A stretch of DNA of 64,000 nucleotides from Desulfosediminicola ganghwensis (GCF_005116675.2 NZ_CP050699.1:2937001-3001000), one strand, 5' to 3'; counted from the stretch's first letter, positions 28,640 to 36,959 are shown. The notes: generated by a model from the letters alone, not told the origin. Numbers and translations: made by a program.

Positions 28640-28930
28640 TTGCTGCATATGTTTGCCATGTATCAGAAAATGGGCTTTGATACTCATGGCATAGCCAACA
28701 GTTATGGCAGCCTGAATGCTCCGAATGCATTGACCGTAACAGATCCGAGATCGAGATACGCGAACTTGGAAACCATCGCCAGATACCCCTCAAGTAAAAG
28801 TCGAGAGCTCCGACACAGGGAATAATGCCGCAGGAGAAGCCCAGCGTATCCCATTCGGCCCGCGCCACCTTGGTGAAGATATCGAACGACACAAGCTGGC
28901 CGATGCATTCTATGTGAAAAATAAATCCCA
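28640..28930 (-). pseudogene. Remnant of an nhaD Na+/H+ antiporter gene
   Basis: On the minus strand, starting opposite nhaR, the frame encodes SFDIFTKVARAEWDTLGF and CGIIPCVGALDF, the NhaD hallmark VARAEWDTLLFFxGxxLCVGGLGF. Near 28795 the frame shifts to GYLAMVSKFAYLDLG, and near 28700 again to TVGYAMSIKAHFLIHGKHM, which matches the NhaD C-terminus. Most of the protein (N-terminal 60 percent and an internal part) is missing. It is a decayed target of the divergent regulator. Confidence 0.75.
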
Positions 28931-28997
28931 AACCGATTTCGGTCAAATAGATAAATGTGTTATCATAATTCGTAAAAACCGAACTGTTGAGGTCTAC

Positions 28998-29921
28998 ATG
29001 GAATGGCTAAATTATCATCATCTGTTTTACTACTGGACTGTTATGCGTGAGGGAAGCATAACTGCAGCCAGTGAAAAACTCCGTCTGGCGCAGTCCACAA
29101 TTAGCGCGCAGTTGGCAAAACTGGAAGAAAGCCTTGATGTCAAATTGACACAAAAAGTGGGGCGGAACCTGGAGCCTACAGATGCAGGACTGCTCGTTTT
29201 GAGATATGCAGATGAGATATTTCCACTGGGCCGGGAAATGATGGATTCGTTGAAAGGAGTCCCAGTCACTGGGCCATGGTCCTTAAGAGTTGGGGTCGTT
29301 GATGTGGTGCCAAAGCTTGTTGCCCAAAAGTTACTGGCGCCAATAAACAACTTGCCGGAAAAAGTCCGGTTGATCTGCCATGAAGGGAAAGACGAAAATC
29401 TTCTGGCCGAGCTGGCAATGCACAACCTTGATGTGGTCCTGACAGACACCCCCTTACGAACGGGGCTGAGCATTAAGGCCTACAATCACCTCTTGGGGGA
29501 GTGCGGTGTTTCTTTTTTGGGAACGCAAGAACTGGTAGAGCAACTACATGAGAAATTTCCATATTGCCTCAACAATGCCCCGATGCTGTTTCCCATGGCC
29601 ATGAGCACCTTGCGGGGGATTCTTGACCAATGGCTAGACAAAATGGAGATCCAGCCTCTCATAGTTGGGGAGTTTGACGACAGTGCCCTCCTGAAGGTTT
29701 TTGGTCAAGCAGGTGATGGGATTTTTGTTGCCCCGACAGTTATCGAGAAGGAGGTGGTTCAACAGTACCAAGTTAAGCTCATTGGTCGGACGCGTGATAT
29801 CAAAGAAAGATTTTATGCGATTTCAGTAGAACGAATTATCAAACATCCAGCAGTTGCAGCTATTTCGGAGGCTGCACAGCAAAAACTATTTTTTGATATC
29901 AAGCGAAAAAGAACAAAATGA
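28998..29921 (+). CDS. nhaR: NhaR-type LysR-family activator
   Basis: A 307-residue LysR regulator. The N-terminus MEWLNYHHLFYYWTVMREGS is the NhaR signature, followed by the winged helix LAQSTISAQLAKLEESL and a periplasmic-binding-type sensor domain. NhaR activates Na+/H+ antiporter genes in response to Na+ and pH. Its usual divergent partner here is only a broken nhaD, so it may now act on other antiporters. The ATG at 28998 gives the family start; the frame is open upstream to 28914, overlapping the nhaD remnant. Confidence 0.88.
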   Translation: MEWLNYHHLFYYWTVMREGSITAASEKLRLAQSTISAQLAKLEESLDVKLTQKVGRNLEPTDAGLLVLRYADEIFPLGREMMDSLKGVPVTGPWSLRVGVVDVVPKLVAQKLLAPINNLPEKVRLICHEGKDENLLAELAMHNLDVVLTDTPLRTGLSIKAYNHLLGECGVSFLGTQELVEQLHEKFPYCLNNAPMLFPMAMSTLRGILDQWLDKMEIQPLIVGEFDDSALLKVFGQAGDGIFVAPTVIEKEVVQQYQVKLIGRTRDIKERFYAISVERIIKHPAVAAISEAAQQKLFFDIKRKRTK

Positions 29922-30022
29922 TATTGGCAGGTCGACCCTCTCAAGAGAATCCGTTACGGATATAGGCTGCTCATCTCAGGTCTCCGCGTATCGACACAAT
30001 TGTCAGATGAGATCCGAGAGTG

Positions 30023-30966
30023 GGGTCGGGCCACGATAACACCCCGATATAGCGTCTTTGTCTCTTGAAAGAACATCGTGATTCAGGTTAATGTCTTGTT
30101 TTTCCGGGGAGAAAATCAAGATATTGAACTTCTTAGGACGAGACAAATTATGGCAAGAGCCAAAAGGCACTATCTACCTGGGCAGGTGTGGCACATCACT
30201 CATAGATGCCATAAGAAGGACTTTCTGCTCAAACTGAAAATGGATCGGCAGAGATGGCTCCACTGGCTTTACGAAGCCAGAAAGCGGTATGGTTTGACTA
30301 TTCTAGATTATACAGTTACCTCAAACCATATACACCTGCTCGTATTTGATGATCAAGGGCGAGACGTCATCCCGCAATCGATTAAGTTGGTCGCTGGTAG
30401 AACAGGCCAGGAATACAATTCCAGAAAAAATAGGAAAGGAGCATTCTGGGAAGACAGTTATCACGCCACAGCCATCCAGACCAAACAGCATCTGCTACGT
30501 TGTATTGTGTATATTGATCTGAATATGGTGCGTGCTGGTGTTGTTTCCCATCCTTCGGAATGGCAATTTGGTGGATATAATGAGATTCAGAAGCCACGCA
30601 GAAAATGTGTTCTTATCGCGTATGAGAAGCTTGCTGAGCTTTCAGGGTTTTCGAGCTGTCATGCTTTTCAGAAGTCACATAAAGAATACGTTGATGAAGC
30701 TCTTTGCAATGTAGATCGAAGGCAAGCGTGGTGGAGTGAAAGCATAGCAGTTGGTGATGAATCTTTTGTGGAAATCATAAAACATCGATTAGGAATACGA
30801 TCCAAAGGCCGCAAGGTCAAAGAAGCGGGAGAAAGTTACCAGCTTAGAGAGGATGCTGGAATATATATTGCCAATTCTGACCCGAAAAATTGTAATATAG
30901 ACCGTTATATGACCTTATTGGCTGGGGACAATTACGTAAATACAGAGCAATAGCGTGGCCCGACCC
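30023..30966 (+). mobile_element. REP-associated tyrosine transposase element, copy 1
   Basis: GGGTCGGGCCACG (30023-30035) and CGTGGCCCGACCC (30954-30966) are perfect 13-base inverted ends around one transposase gene; total 944 bp. A second element of exactly the same length is at 32788-33731 and a short derivative at 50373. No target duplication is seen, as expected for Y1 (HUH) transposition. Confidence 0.8.
30150..30953 (+). CDS. REP-associated tyrosine (Y1) transposase
   Basis: HUH-type single-strand transposase of the TnpA-REP/RAYT group, 267 residues from the ATG at 30150. Motifs: MARAKRHYLPGQVWHITHRC, the HUH pair in TSNHIHLLV, and the second-half GAFWEDSYHATAI and YIDLNMVRAGVV typical of RAYT proteins; the catalytic Tyr is probably in that half. 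These proteins cut and move hairpin-bearing extragenic palindromes, here presumably the terminal hairpins of its own element. Compared with copy 2 (32915) it differs by about nine residues; for example it has DSYH where copy 2 has DRYH. Confidence 0.88.
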   Translation: MARAKRHYLPGQVWHITHRCHKKDFLLKLKMDRQRWLHWLYEARKRYGLTILDYTVTSNHIHLLVFDDQGRDVIPQSIKLVAGRTGQEYNSRKNRKGAFWEDSYHATAIQTKQHLLRCIVYIDLNMVRAGVVSHPSEWQFGGYNEIQKPRRKCVLIAYEKLAELSGFSSCHAFQKSHKEYVDEALCNVDRRQAWWSESIAVGDESFVEIIKHRLGIRSKGRKVKEAGESYQLREDAGIYIANSDPKNCNIDRYMTLLAGDNYVNTEQ

Positions 30967-31466
30967 TGGAAAGTGGAATATTGAATCTTCCAATTTATTT
31001 TTGATTTTATCCCTCAATACAATTCGATGAATATCCTGGGACTCAGGAATGCGCAATTTTCTGCTATAGGTTTGTAACTGATAAAAAGATATAAAAGCAC
31101 GTTCTACTGTTACTATTCCGGACCTCTTTTATTTTTTAGGTACCCCAAGATATTGTGGTTTGAAGTATTTATCCAAAAGTTGCGATTTCTCCAACATATC
31201 GGTAGTTTTGAAGTCCTGAAAAACCTGCGATATTCAATTTTAATCACAACTTTTAAGGGTGAATTATAGCCTATAGATTTGACCTTTTTATTGCCTCAAA
31301 GCCGCATTTTTAGGGCCTTTGGTTTGACACCAGATTTAAATTTGCGATACGGTTCAGATATCCATATTATACCTGAAATTTTGCTGATTTTTGGATTATC
31401 TCAATATACATGACATTTTTGTGAAGTTGTGCCACTGGCAAGAAATCAACAAAGGAGACGCGAAAA
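30967..31466. other. AT-rich intergenic stretch
   Basis: 500 bases with low G+C and no credible reading frame. A ribosome binding site (AAAGGAGACG) lies at its end before the sugar-binding-like gene. I found no GTTAGGC box that would mark the 5' end of a cassette for that gene. Confidence 0.4.
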
Positions 31467-32342
31467 ATGGCAAGAGAGCTTCGATTCATCATTATCCCGA
31501 AAGTCGCACATCCCTGGTTCGACGAGGTACACAAAGGTGCGCGAGCTCAGGCCGAAGTCCTAAGTCGTGAGCTTGGTGTCGAGATTGTGGTCGACTATAT
31601 GCCACCATCAATTGCCGACGTAGTCGAGCAGAACGCGATGCTGGAAAAAGCTGCCAGGAGTCGCCCGAGTGGCATTGCTGTAGATCCGGTTGACGCAGTA
31701 GGCCATATGACGGCGATCAACCGCATCAGGGATCAGGGCATTCCGATGGTTCTTTTCGACTCACCATCGCCAGACGCCAGCATGACCAGCATTGGCAACG
31801 ATTTTGCCCAGCAGGGGATCATTGCGGCCGAGCGCCTCGTCAAGCTACTTGGGGGAGCTGGCAAAGTGGCGTTGATGCAGGGATATCCCACGGCACCAAA
31901 CCACAAAGAACGATACGAAGCCCAGATGGCTGTTTTAAGGAAGCATCCCCGTATAACTGTTTTAGACGGTGGCACTGACAATGACGACATTGAGACCGCT
32001 CGCCAACAGGCTTCGACTGTTCTCGAAGCGCATCCCGACCTGAGCGGTTACTTGTGCTGCGATGCTTCCGGTTCGATAGGCATAGCAACCGCCATTAAGA
32101 AGGCTGGAAGGGCCGGCAAAGTAAAAGTAGTCAGCATGGATGGAATTAAGCTCATACTCGATGCCATTAAAGAAGGCGTGATCGAGTCCTCCTCAGCAAC
32201 CATCCCGAAAATGCAGGGTTCGATGTCCGTCCTGATGCTGTGGCAAGCATCGCTGGGCGTTCAGATGCCTCAGGCTGTTGATACAGGCATTGACTTGATT
32301 ACGCAGGACGACGTGGATATATATCTGGCTGGTGCAGTCTAA
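31467..32342 (+). CDS. Periplasmic-binding-protein-like (ribose/rhizopine type) protein without signal peptide
   Basis: A 291-residue protein of the type I periplasmic binding fold as in sugar ABC transporters and LacI sensors: FIIIPKVAHPWFDEVHKGA, VDYMPPSIADVVEQNAMLE, PSGIAVDPVDA, VLFDSPSPDASMTSIGND, and DLSGYLCCDASGSIG. It starts MARELRFIIIP with no export signal and no DNA-binding domain, so it is probably cytoplasmic or has lost its signal. No transporter genes are near. An attC site follows its stop (32404-32465), so it may be a cassette gene whose 5' boundary has been lost. Confidence 0.7.
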   Translation: MARELRFIIIPKVAHPWFDEVHKGARAQAEVLSRELGVEIVVDYMPPSIADVVEQNAMLEKAARSRPSGIAVDPVDAVGHMTAINRIRDQGIPMVLFDSPSPDASMTSIGNDFAQQGIIAAERLVKLLGGAGKVALMQGYPTAPNHKERYEAQMAVLRKHPRITVLDGGTDNDDIETARQQASTVLEAHPDLSGYLCCDASGSIGIATAIKKAGRAGKVKVVSMDGIKLILDAIKEGVIESSSATIPKMQGSMSVLMLWQASLGVQMPQAVDTGIDLITQDDVDIYLAGAV

Positions 32343-32403
32343 AGACCCGATACCGCATGGCTGCCCCTCCACGCAACTTAGCCATTGAGTGTAAAAAGCT
32401 CAT

Positions 32404-32465
32404 GCCTAACGAATAAGGATAGATTGTGATCGCAAAGCGATCCACAATCTTATCCGTGGTTGAAC
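32404..32465 (+). repeat. attC site outside the main array
   Basis: R''=GCCTAAC (32404-32410) and R'=GTTGAAC (32459-32465) both match consensus, with a near-perfect stem between (GGATAGATTGTG...CACAATCTTATCC). From TAACG (32407) onward it is identical to the attC at 36954-37015, and both are followed at once by the same end of an IS91-type element. Confidence 0.85.
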
Positions 32466-32777
32466 AAGCCCGGCTTTTCTCCTAAGGAAATATCTTTTGA
32501 AAGTAATTACCCTGGAAGGGGGCCTTGAATTCTAGCTGTAATTATAGAGCATAGTTATCCCTTCACCTGACAAGGTGTGAAAGAAACAGATTGTTTTCAT
32601 AGACTGCATTACCTCCTGCTGAATTTATGTGAGAGCAGCGTCCAGGCAAATCATTATCCTGATCTGCCGTAGTCGAATCGAAAGCGTATCACCAGCATAG
32701 CCGCCTTGCATTTTGGGCAGGAATACTTTGGCCTTTGCCGCTGTTTTGGCACTATTGGGGTAAAGACATGCAGTATA
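32466..32777 (-). mobile_element. Truncated IS91-type element, oriIS end only
   Basis: These 312 bases are nearly identical to 37016-37327 (a difference at 32658). They hold the oriIS terminus and the last 41 or so codons of the transposase on the minus strand ([20 protein letters not shown], ending RFDYGRSG). The rest was removed or displaced where the second REP-transposase element begins. Confidence 0.9.
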
Positions 32778-32787
32778 GGTGAGAGTG

Positions 32788-33731
32788 GGGTCGGGCCACG
32801 ATAACACCCCGATATAGCGTCTTTGTCTCTTGAAAGAACATCGTGATTCAGGTTAATGTCTTGTTTTTCTGGGGAGAAAACCAAGATATTGAACTTCTTA
32901 GGACGAGACAAATTATGGCAAGAGCCAAAAGGCACTATCTACCTGGGCAGGTGTGGCACATCACTCATAGATGCCATAAGAAGGACTTTCTGCTCAAACT
33001 GAAAATGGATCGGCAGAGATGGCTCCACTGGCTTTACGAAGCCCGAAAGCGGTATGGTTTGACTATTCTAGATTATACAGTTACCTCAAACCATATACAC
33101 CTGCTCGTATTTGATGATCAAGGGCGAGACGTCATCCCGCAATCGGTTAAGTTGGTCGCTGGTAGAACTGGCCAGGAATACAATTCCAGAAAAAATAGGA
33201 AAGGAGCATTCTGGGAAGACCGTTATCACGCCACAGCCATCCAGACCAAACAGCATCTACTACGTTGTATTGTGTATATTGATCTGAATATGGTGCGTGC
33301 TGGTGTTGTTTCTCATCCTTCGGAATGGCAATTTGGTGGATATAATGAGATTCAGAAGCCACGCAGAAAATGTGTTCTTATCGCGTATGAGAAGCTTGCT
33401 GAGCTTTCAGGGTTTTCGAGCTGTCATGCTTTTCAGAAGTCACATAAAGAATACGTTGATGAAGCTCTTTGCAATGTAGATCGAAGGCAAGCGTGGTGGA
33501 GTGAAAGCATAGCAGTTGGTGATGAATCTTTTGTGGAAATCATAAAACATCGATTAGGATTACGATCCAAAGGCCGCAAGGTCAAAGAAGCGGGAGAAAG
33601 TTACCAGCTTAGAGAGGATGCTGGAATATATATTGCCAATTCTGACCCGAAAAATTGTAATATAGACCGTTATATGACCTTATTGGCCTGGGATAATTGC
33701 GTAAATACAGAGTTATAGCGTGGCCCGACCC
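32788..33731 (+). mobile_element. REP-associated tyrosine transposase element, copy 2
   Basis: Same 13-base inverted ends as copy 1 (32788-32800 and 33719-33731) and the same 944-bp length. It separates a truncated IS91 end on its left from a 5'-truncated hydrolase gene on its right. Confidence 0.8.
32915..33718 (+). CDS. REP-associated tyrosine (Y1) transposase, copy 2
   Basis: A 267-residue RAYT-type transposase nearly identical to the protein encoded at 30150-30953. HUH motif in TSNHIHLLV; GAFWEDRYHATAI and YIDLNMVRAGVV are present. The differences are single substitutions (for example Ile to Leu in the HRLG segment and LLAWDNC near the end), so both copies remain open. That pattern points to transposition or duplication a modest time ago rather than assembly error. 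Confidence 0.88.
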   Translation: MARAKRHYLPGQVWHITHRCHKKDFLLKLKMDRQRWLHWLYEARKRYGLTILDYTVTSNHIHLLVFDDQGRDVIPQSVKLVAGRTGQEYNSRKNRKGAFWEDRYHATAIQTKQHLLRCIVYIDLNMVRAGVVSHPSEWQFGGYNEIQKPRRKCVLIAYEKLAELSGFSSCHAFQKSHKEYVDEALCNVDRRQAWWSESIAVGDESFVEIIKHRLGLRSKGRKVKEAGESYQLREDAGIYIANSDPKNCNIDRYMTLLAWDNCVNTEL

Positions 33732-33908
33732 TGGAAAGCGACATCGGCGATGGATACCAAAGCGCTCCGCTATTATTACCGAACACAGTACAACAGCCGC
33801 CTACGCGTGATTGACTTGAAGGCTGTTGATTTTGGCAAAGACAATATCACTTACGTGCCGATGGATCTCGAAAAGGGGCAGGATTTCCAAAAAGTGGTTA
33901 TCCCGTAA
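33732..33908 (+). pseudogene. C-terminal remnant of a choloylglycine-hydrolase-like (linear amide hydrolase) gene
   Basis: The frame reads KALRYYYRTQYNSRLRVIDL and ends at 33908. The YYYRT..NSR(I/L)R.IDL pattern is the C-terminal strand pair of the choloylglycine hydrolase/penicillin V acylase (Ntn hydrolase) family. The 5' part, including the nucleophile cysteine, is missing; the break coincides with the end of REP element 2. I am moderately sure of the family and sure that the gene is incomplete. Confidence 0.5.
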
Positions 33909-33974
33909 TATTATATAGCATGAGGGTGATTCCGGCCGCTCAATCGGTTTGGCTAGCTCTGCAGGAAAGAACGA

Positions 33975-34880
33975 ATGGCGCACGATCACGACCATAAGCA
34001 AATCAACTATAACCGCACTTTTGCGGTTGGGATATTGTTGAATATAGTCTTCGTTGTCATAGAAGCAGGCTACGGTGTTGCTGCGGGATCATTGGCGCTG
34101 ATAGCAGATGCTGGGCACAATTTAAGTGATGTATTCAGTTTGTTGCTTGCTTGGGGGGCAAGTTGGCTCGCCAGAAAACCGGCAACGGAAAAAAGGACCT
34201 ATGGTTTTCGTAAGGCAACAATCATAGCGTCTTTAACTAATGGCATAGTGCTGCTTTTCGCACTTGGAGGAATTACCTGGGAGGCTATTGGCAGAATATT
34301 CGATCCAAAACCAATTGAAGCAATAACGGTAGTTGTGGTTGCGGCAATTGGTGTCGTCATTAATGCGATTACTGCTTTGCTTTTTGTTTCCGGTCAGAAA
34401 ACAGACTTAAACATCAAGGGAGCATATTTGCATATGGTTGCCGATACTGGCGTTTCACTTGGAGTCGTGGTTGCTGGCATCATTGTGATGTTCACAGGTT
34501 GGCAAGTAATTGATCCGTTAGTCAGTATTTTTATCGTATCCGTCATCCTCGTTGGAACCTTGTCTTTGCTGCGTGACTCTCTGAACCTTGCCATCGATTC
34601 GGTTCCTGAACAGATCGATATAGCAGGAGTAATGGCCTACCTCTCAGGTCTGGAAAATGTATCTCAGATTCATGACTTACACGTTTGGGCCATGAGCACT
34701 ACAGAAGTAGCCTTATCGGTGCATCTTGTTACAACAGATAATGATTTAGGCAATAATAATTTGTCGATAATTCAGCAGCAATTACATGACCGTTTTGGTA
34801 TTGGGCATTCGACAATACAGGTTGAAAAGCATGGAGATGAGTCTTGCATGTTAGACCAGGACGTATGTAAAAAAGGCTAG
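33975..34880 (+). CDS. Cation diffusion facilitator (CzcD/ZitB-like) zinc exporter
   Basis: A 301-residue inner-membrane metal/proton antiporter of the CDF family. A short His/Asp-rich start (MAHDHDHKQ) is followed by six membrane segments. The metal site appears as ADAGHNLSDV in segment 2 and HMVADTGVSLGV in segment 5 (His and Asp as in zinc-specific CDFs), and the cytoplasmic C-terminal domain has IHDLHVWAMSTTEVALSVH. Zinc, possibly with Cd or Co, is the likely substrate. No metal regulator is adjacent. It lies on the 3' side of the integron integrase, outside the cassette array. Confidence 0.92.
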   Translation: MAHDHDHKQINYNRTFAVGILLNIVFVVIEAGYGVAAGSLALIADAGHNLSDVFSLLLAWGASWLARKPATEKRTYGFRKATIIASLTNGIVLLFALGGITWEAIGRIFDPKPIEAITVVVVAAIGVVINAITALLFVSGQKTDLNIKGAYLHMVADTGVSLGVVVAGIIVMFTGWQVIDPLVSIFIVSVILVGTLSLLRDSLNLAIDSVPEQIDIAGVMAYLSGLENVSQIHDLHVWAMSTTEVALSVHLVTTDNDLGNNNLSIIQQQLHDRFGIGHSTIQVEKHGDESCMLDQDVCKKG

Positions 34881-34945
34881 CAAATCATGAACCGGCCGGC
34901 AAATCCCTTAGCTGAGGCAAATATTGGGGACATCCATGACACTCA

Positions 34946-34995
34946 CAAGATAGTTGGGAAGTGTCCTGTTTGTAGAATCAATCGTGGTCTACCCC
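34946..34995. repeat. 50-base exact repeat, copy B
   Basis: Identical to 26415-26464. Here it lies between the CDF gene and the integrase 3' end and is followed by unrelated sequence. It probably marks a recombination or insertion scar shared by the two regions. Confidence 0.7.
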
Positions 34996-35031
34996 CTAAT
35001 ACTCCCTTACTCCTTATTGCTGGTGAAAATA

Positions 35032-36405
35032 TTAAAAATCAAGTGGGCTCTTTGCTTCTTTCTTCGTCGTACTTTTCACTGTGTGAGTGTAAATCATGGT
35101 TGTCCTTACATCGCTATGTCCGAGTAACTCCTGAATGGTTCGAATATCGTAATTTGCTTGAAGAAGATGACTCGCAAAGCTGTGCCTGAAGGTGTGCGCC
35201 GTGACCCTTTTAGTGAGACAGGCCTTTTCCACCGCCCGCCGGATCGCCCTCTGCACATGGGTTTCATGGAGATGGAATCGTTTCACTTCTCCAGTCTCCT
35301 TTACCTTTGTGAGTTTGTGGGCGGGGAACAGCCATTGCCAGATAAATTGACGGGCAGCATTCTTTGATTTCCTTTCATAGGCGTCAAAAAGAAAAACTCC
35401 ATCATATCGATTGCCTACATCCTTTTTATATTGATCATAAACCATGTCCAACTGCCCATGCAGGTCTCCTAGCAGATTTTTGGGTAAGGGGACGGTACGA
35501 TCTTTTTTCCCTTTTCCGTCATGGACGGTGAGAATACCTCCTTCAAGGTTCAGGCAATGAACACGCAACGATAAACACTCAAACAGGCGTAATCCGCAAC
35601 CGTACAACAGTTTGACAATGAGAAGATACGGTTCATCGATAGCCTTGAATATCTTGTCGATTTCCGCCCGTGATAACACCACCGGGATATACGGTCTTTT
35701 CTTGGCGCGTACAACGCCATCGATGGTGCCGAATTCCCTGTTCAGTACGTTTCTGAAAAAAAAGAGGAGGGAATTGAAGGCCAGGTTCTGGGTTGAGGCG
35801 GACACCTTCTTCTTGACGGCAAGGTGGGTGAGATACTCTTTCACATGTTCCGCCGACAATCGATCAGGATGCAGGGATTTTGTATAGGTTTGAAAATCCC
35901 TGATATATTTTCTGTACGACTTGAGAGTATTGTCGGAGTAATGCCGCATCCGAATGGTATTCTCAAGATCGGCGAATTGAGCTTCCCATGAGCTTTCATG
36001 CTCGTTGGCAGTTATATGTTGTGGAATGGTTGCGATCTTAACGGGCTTTGTACTTCTATCGTTAGTCTTCTTGATGGTTTTCTTCCCAACGACGGCTACT
36101 CTATCGATTTTTTCTGGTCTCTTTGGGCGGCTGCCAGCACTTCTCTTGAGAACCAAAAAATCCAGGTAAAGCTGAATTGCCCTTTGAGCCTCTTGCCTGG
36201 TCGCGACATTTTGATTTTTCTCTGTCAATTTTACAAGAAAGGCATCCAGGCCCCGAGTGGTTGCCGTCTCATGCTGATATTTCTCACAAAAATCCAGGTA
36301 GTAACGGAGCCATTTCTGACATTTATTAACGTATATCTGAGCTACACCTCTTTGAGCGAGAAACTCAGCATACCTGACTCTGACCTCTGTAGGTACAACC
36401 AGCAT
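35032..36405 (-). CDS. Integron integrase, long variant
   Basis: Tyrosine recombinase that inserts and excises gene cassettes at attI and attC sites. Catalytic residues: Arg in LLYGCGLRLFECLSL, His and Arg in HTFRHSFASHLL, His in LLGHSDVRTTMIYTH and the Tyr in that last segment. The IntI-specific extra helix between the catalytic patches is clear: RQFIWQWLFPAHKLTKV, then HLHETHVQRAIRRAV. At 457 residues it is well over 100 longer than IntI1 (337). The excess is an N-terminal extension that looks like a second SAM-like core-binding domain (about residues 1-140) plus a Lys/Thr-rich linker. It is divergent from a verified cassette array whose attI lies beyond its 5' end. I call it IntI with confidence, but the N-terminal domain is unusual. 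Confidence 0.9.
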   Translation of the reverse strand: MLVVPTEVRVRYAEFLAQRGVAQIYVNKCQKWLRYYLDFCEKYQHETATTRGLDAFLVKLTEKNQNVATRQEAQRAIQLYLDFLVLKRSAGSRPKRPEKIDRVAVVGKKTIKKTNDRSTKPVKIATIPQHITANEHESSWEAQFADLENTIRMRHYSDNTLKSYRKYIRDFQTYTKSLHPDRLSAEHVKEYLTHLAVKKKVSASTQNLAFNSLLFFFRNVLNREFGTIDGVVRAKKRPYIPVVLSRAEIDKIFKAIDEPYLLIVKLLYGCGLRLFECLSLRVHCLNLEGGILTVHDGKGKKDRTVPLPKNLLGDLHGQLDMVYDQYKKDVGNRYDGVFLFDAYERKSKNAARQFIWQWLFPAHKLTKVKETGEVKRFHLHETHVQRAIRRAVEKACLTKRVTAHTFRHSFASHLLQANYDIRTIQELLGHSDVRTTMIYTHTVKSTTKKEAKSPLDF

Positions 36406-36539
36406 GACTGCCTCCGAACCTATGGGAGTGAATTGGGTATAATATGTTTTCTTGTGGTGTTACCCAGAAGTAGAACACTAACAGCTTGCTTTGATCAGTA
36501 TAATCTATTTATCTAGATTTACTAATTATTTACCATCTG

Positions 36540-36614
36540 GATGGAGCTGATTGAAGGATGAGAGGTCCGTTGTGGACCATTTCAGTCGGTCTTCCGGATA
36601 ATTACTTGTTATCG
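36540..36614 (+). promoter_or_regulatory. attI region, junction with the first cassette
   Basis: The integrase 5' side and the first cassette meet at G36608^TT36609: the core GTTATCG (36608-36614) is the exact reverse complement of CGATAAC, the R'' box of the first cassette's attC. This fixes the crossover point. A small stem (GGTCC/GGACC near 36567) lies in the site. TATAAT at 36499-36504 could be the -10 of a cassette promoter, but no convincing -35 was found. The left limit of attI is a guess. Confidence 0.7.
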
Positions 36615-36626
36615 AAATAAAAACTG

Positions 36627-36959
36627 ATGATAAAGATCTACAATCCAGAAAATGAATTCGATTTAATCTTTATCAAAAGTATTTTAATGAGTGAAAATGT
36701 AAATTTTTATGTTCATAACGACTTTTTTGGTTCATTGAGGCTAGGGCCACCAATTGAACTATTCAACCAGAAAACTATTTACGTTATAAATGAAGATGTA
36801 GAGAAAGCAAATGAACTAATAGAAATTTACTTAGAAAATTCATACAATAATGATGGATACTATGATGAAGAAGAAAAACTAAAAGTGAAGCTCAGTGTCA
36901 TTATAGAGTTTTTAATTTTTAGGTGGTTTGTCCCAAGAAGAATATTAAAAAAGCGATAA
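36627..36959 (+). CDS. Cassette 1: DUF2007-like small protein with C-terminal membrane segment
   Basis: A 110-residue protein. Residues 1-75 fit the DUF2007/putative signal-transducing fold (YNPENEFDLIFIKSILMSEN, VNFYVHNDFFGSLRLGP, then DVEKANELIEIYL); the last 25 residues (VKLSVIIEFLIFRWFVPRRI) are hydrophobic and basic, probably a membrane anchor. Function is unknown in the whole family. G+C is far lower than in the core genes. It is the first cassette after attI, hence likely the best expressed. Its attC begins within the last codons. Confidence 0.75.
   Translation: MIKIYNPENEFDLIFIKSILMSENVNFYVHNDFFGSLRLGPPIELFNQKTIYVINEDVEKANELIEIYLENSYNNDGYYDEEEKLKVKLSVIIEFLIFRWFVPRRILKKR

Noticed and set aside
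34887-35189. 100-codon frame with a CPVC motif between the CDF gene and intI
   Set aside because: It crosses the exact repeat and overlaps the antisense 3' end of intI; codon use and context do not support a gene.
36499-36504. TATAAT as a firm cassette promoter
   Set aside because: No acceptable -35 box at 16-18 bases upstream; kept only as a remark in the attI entry.
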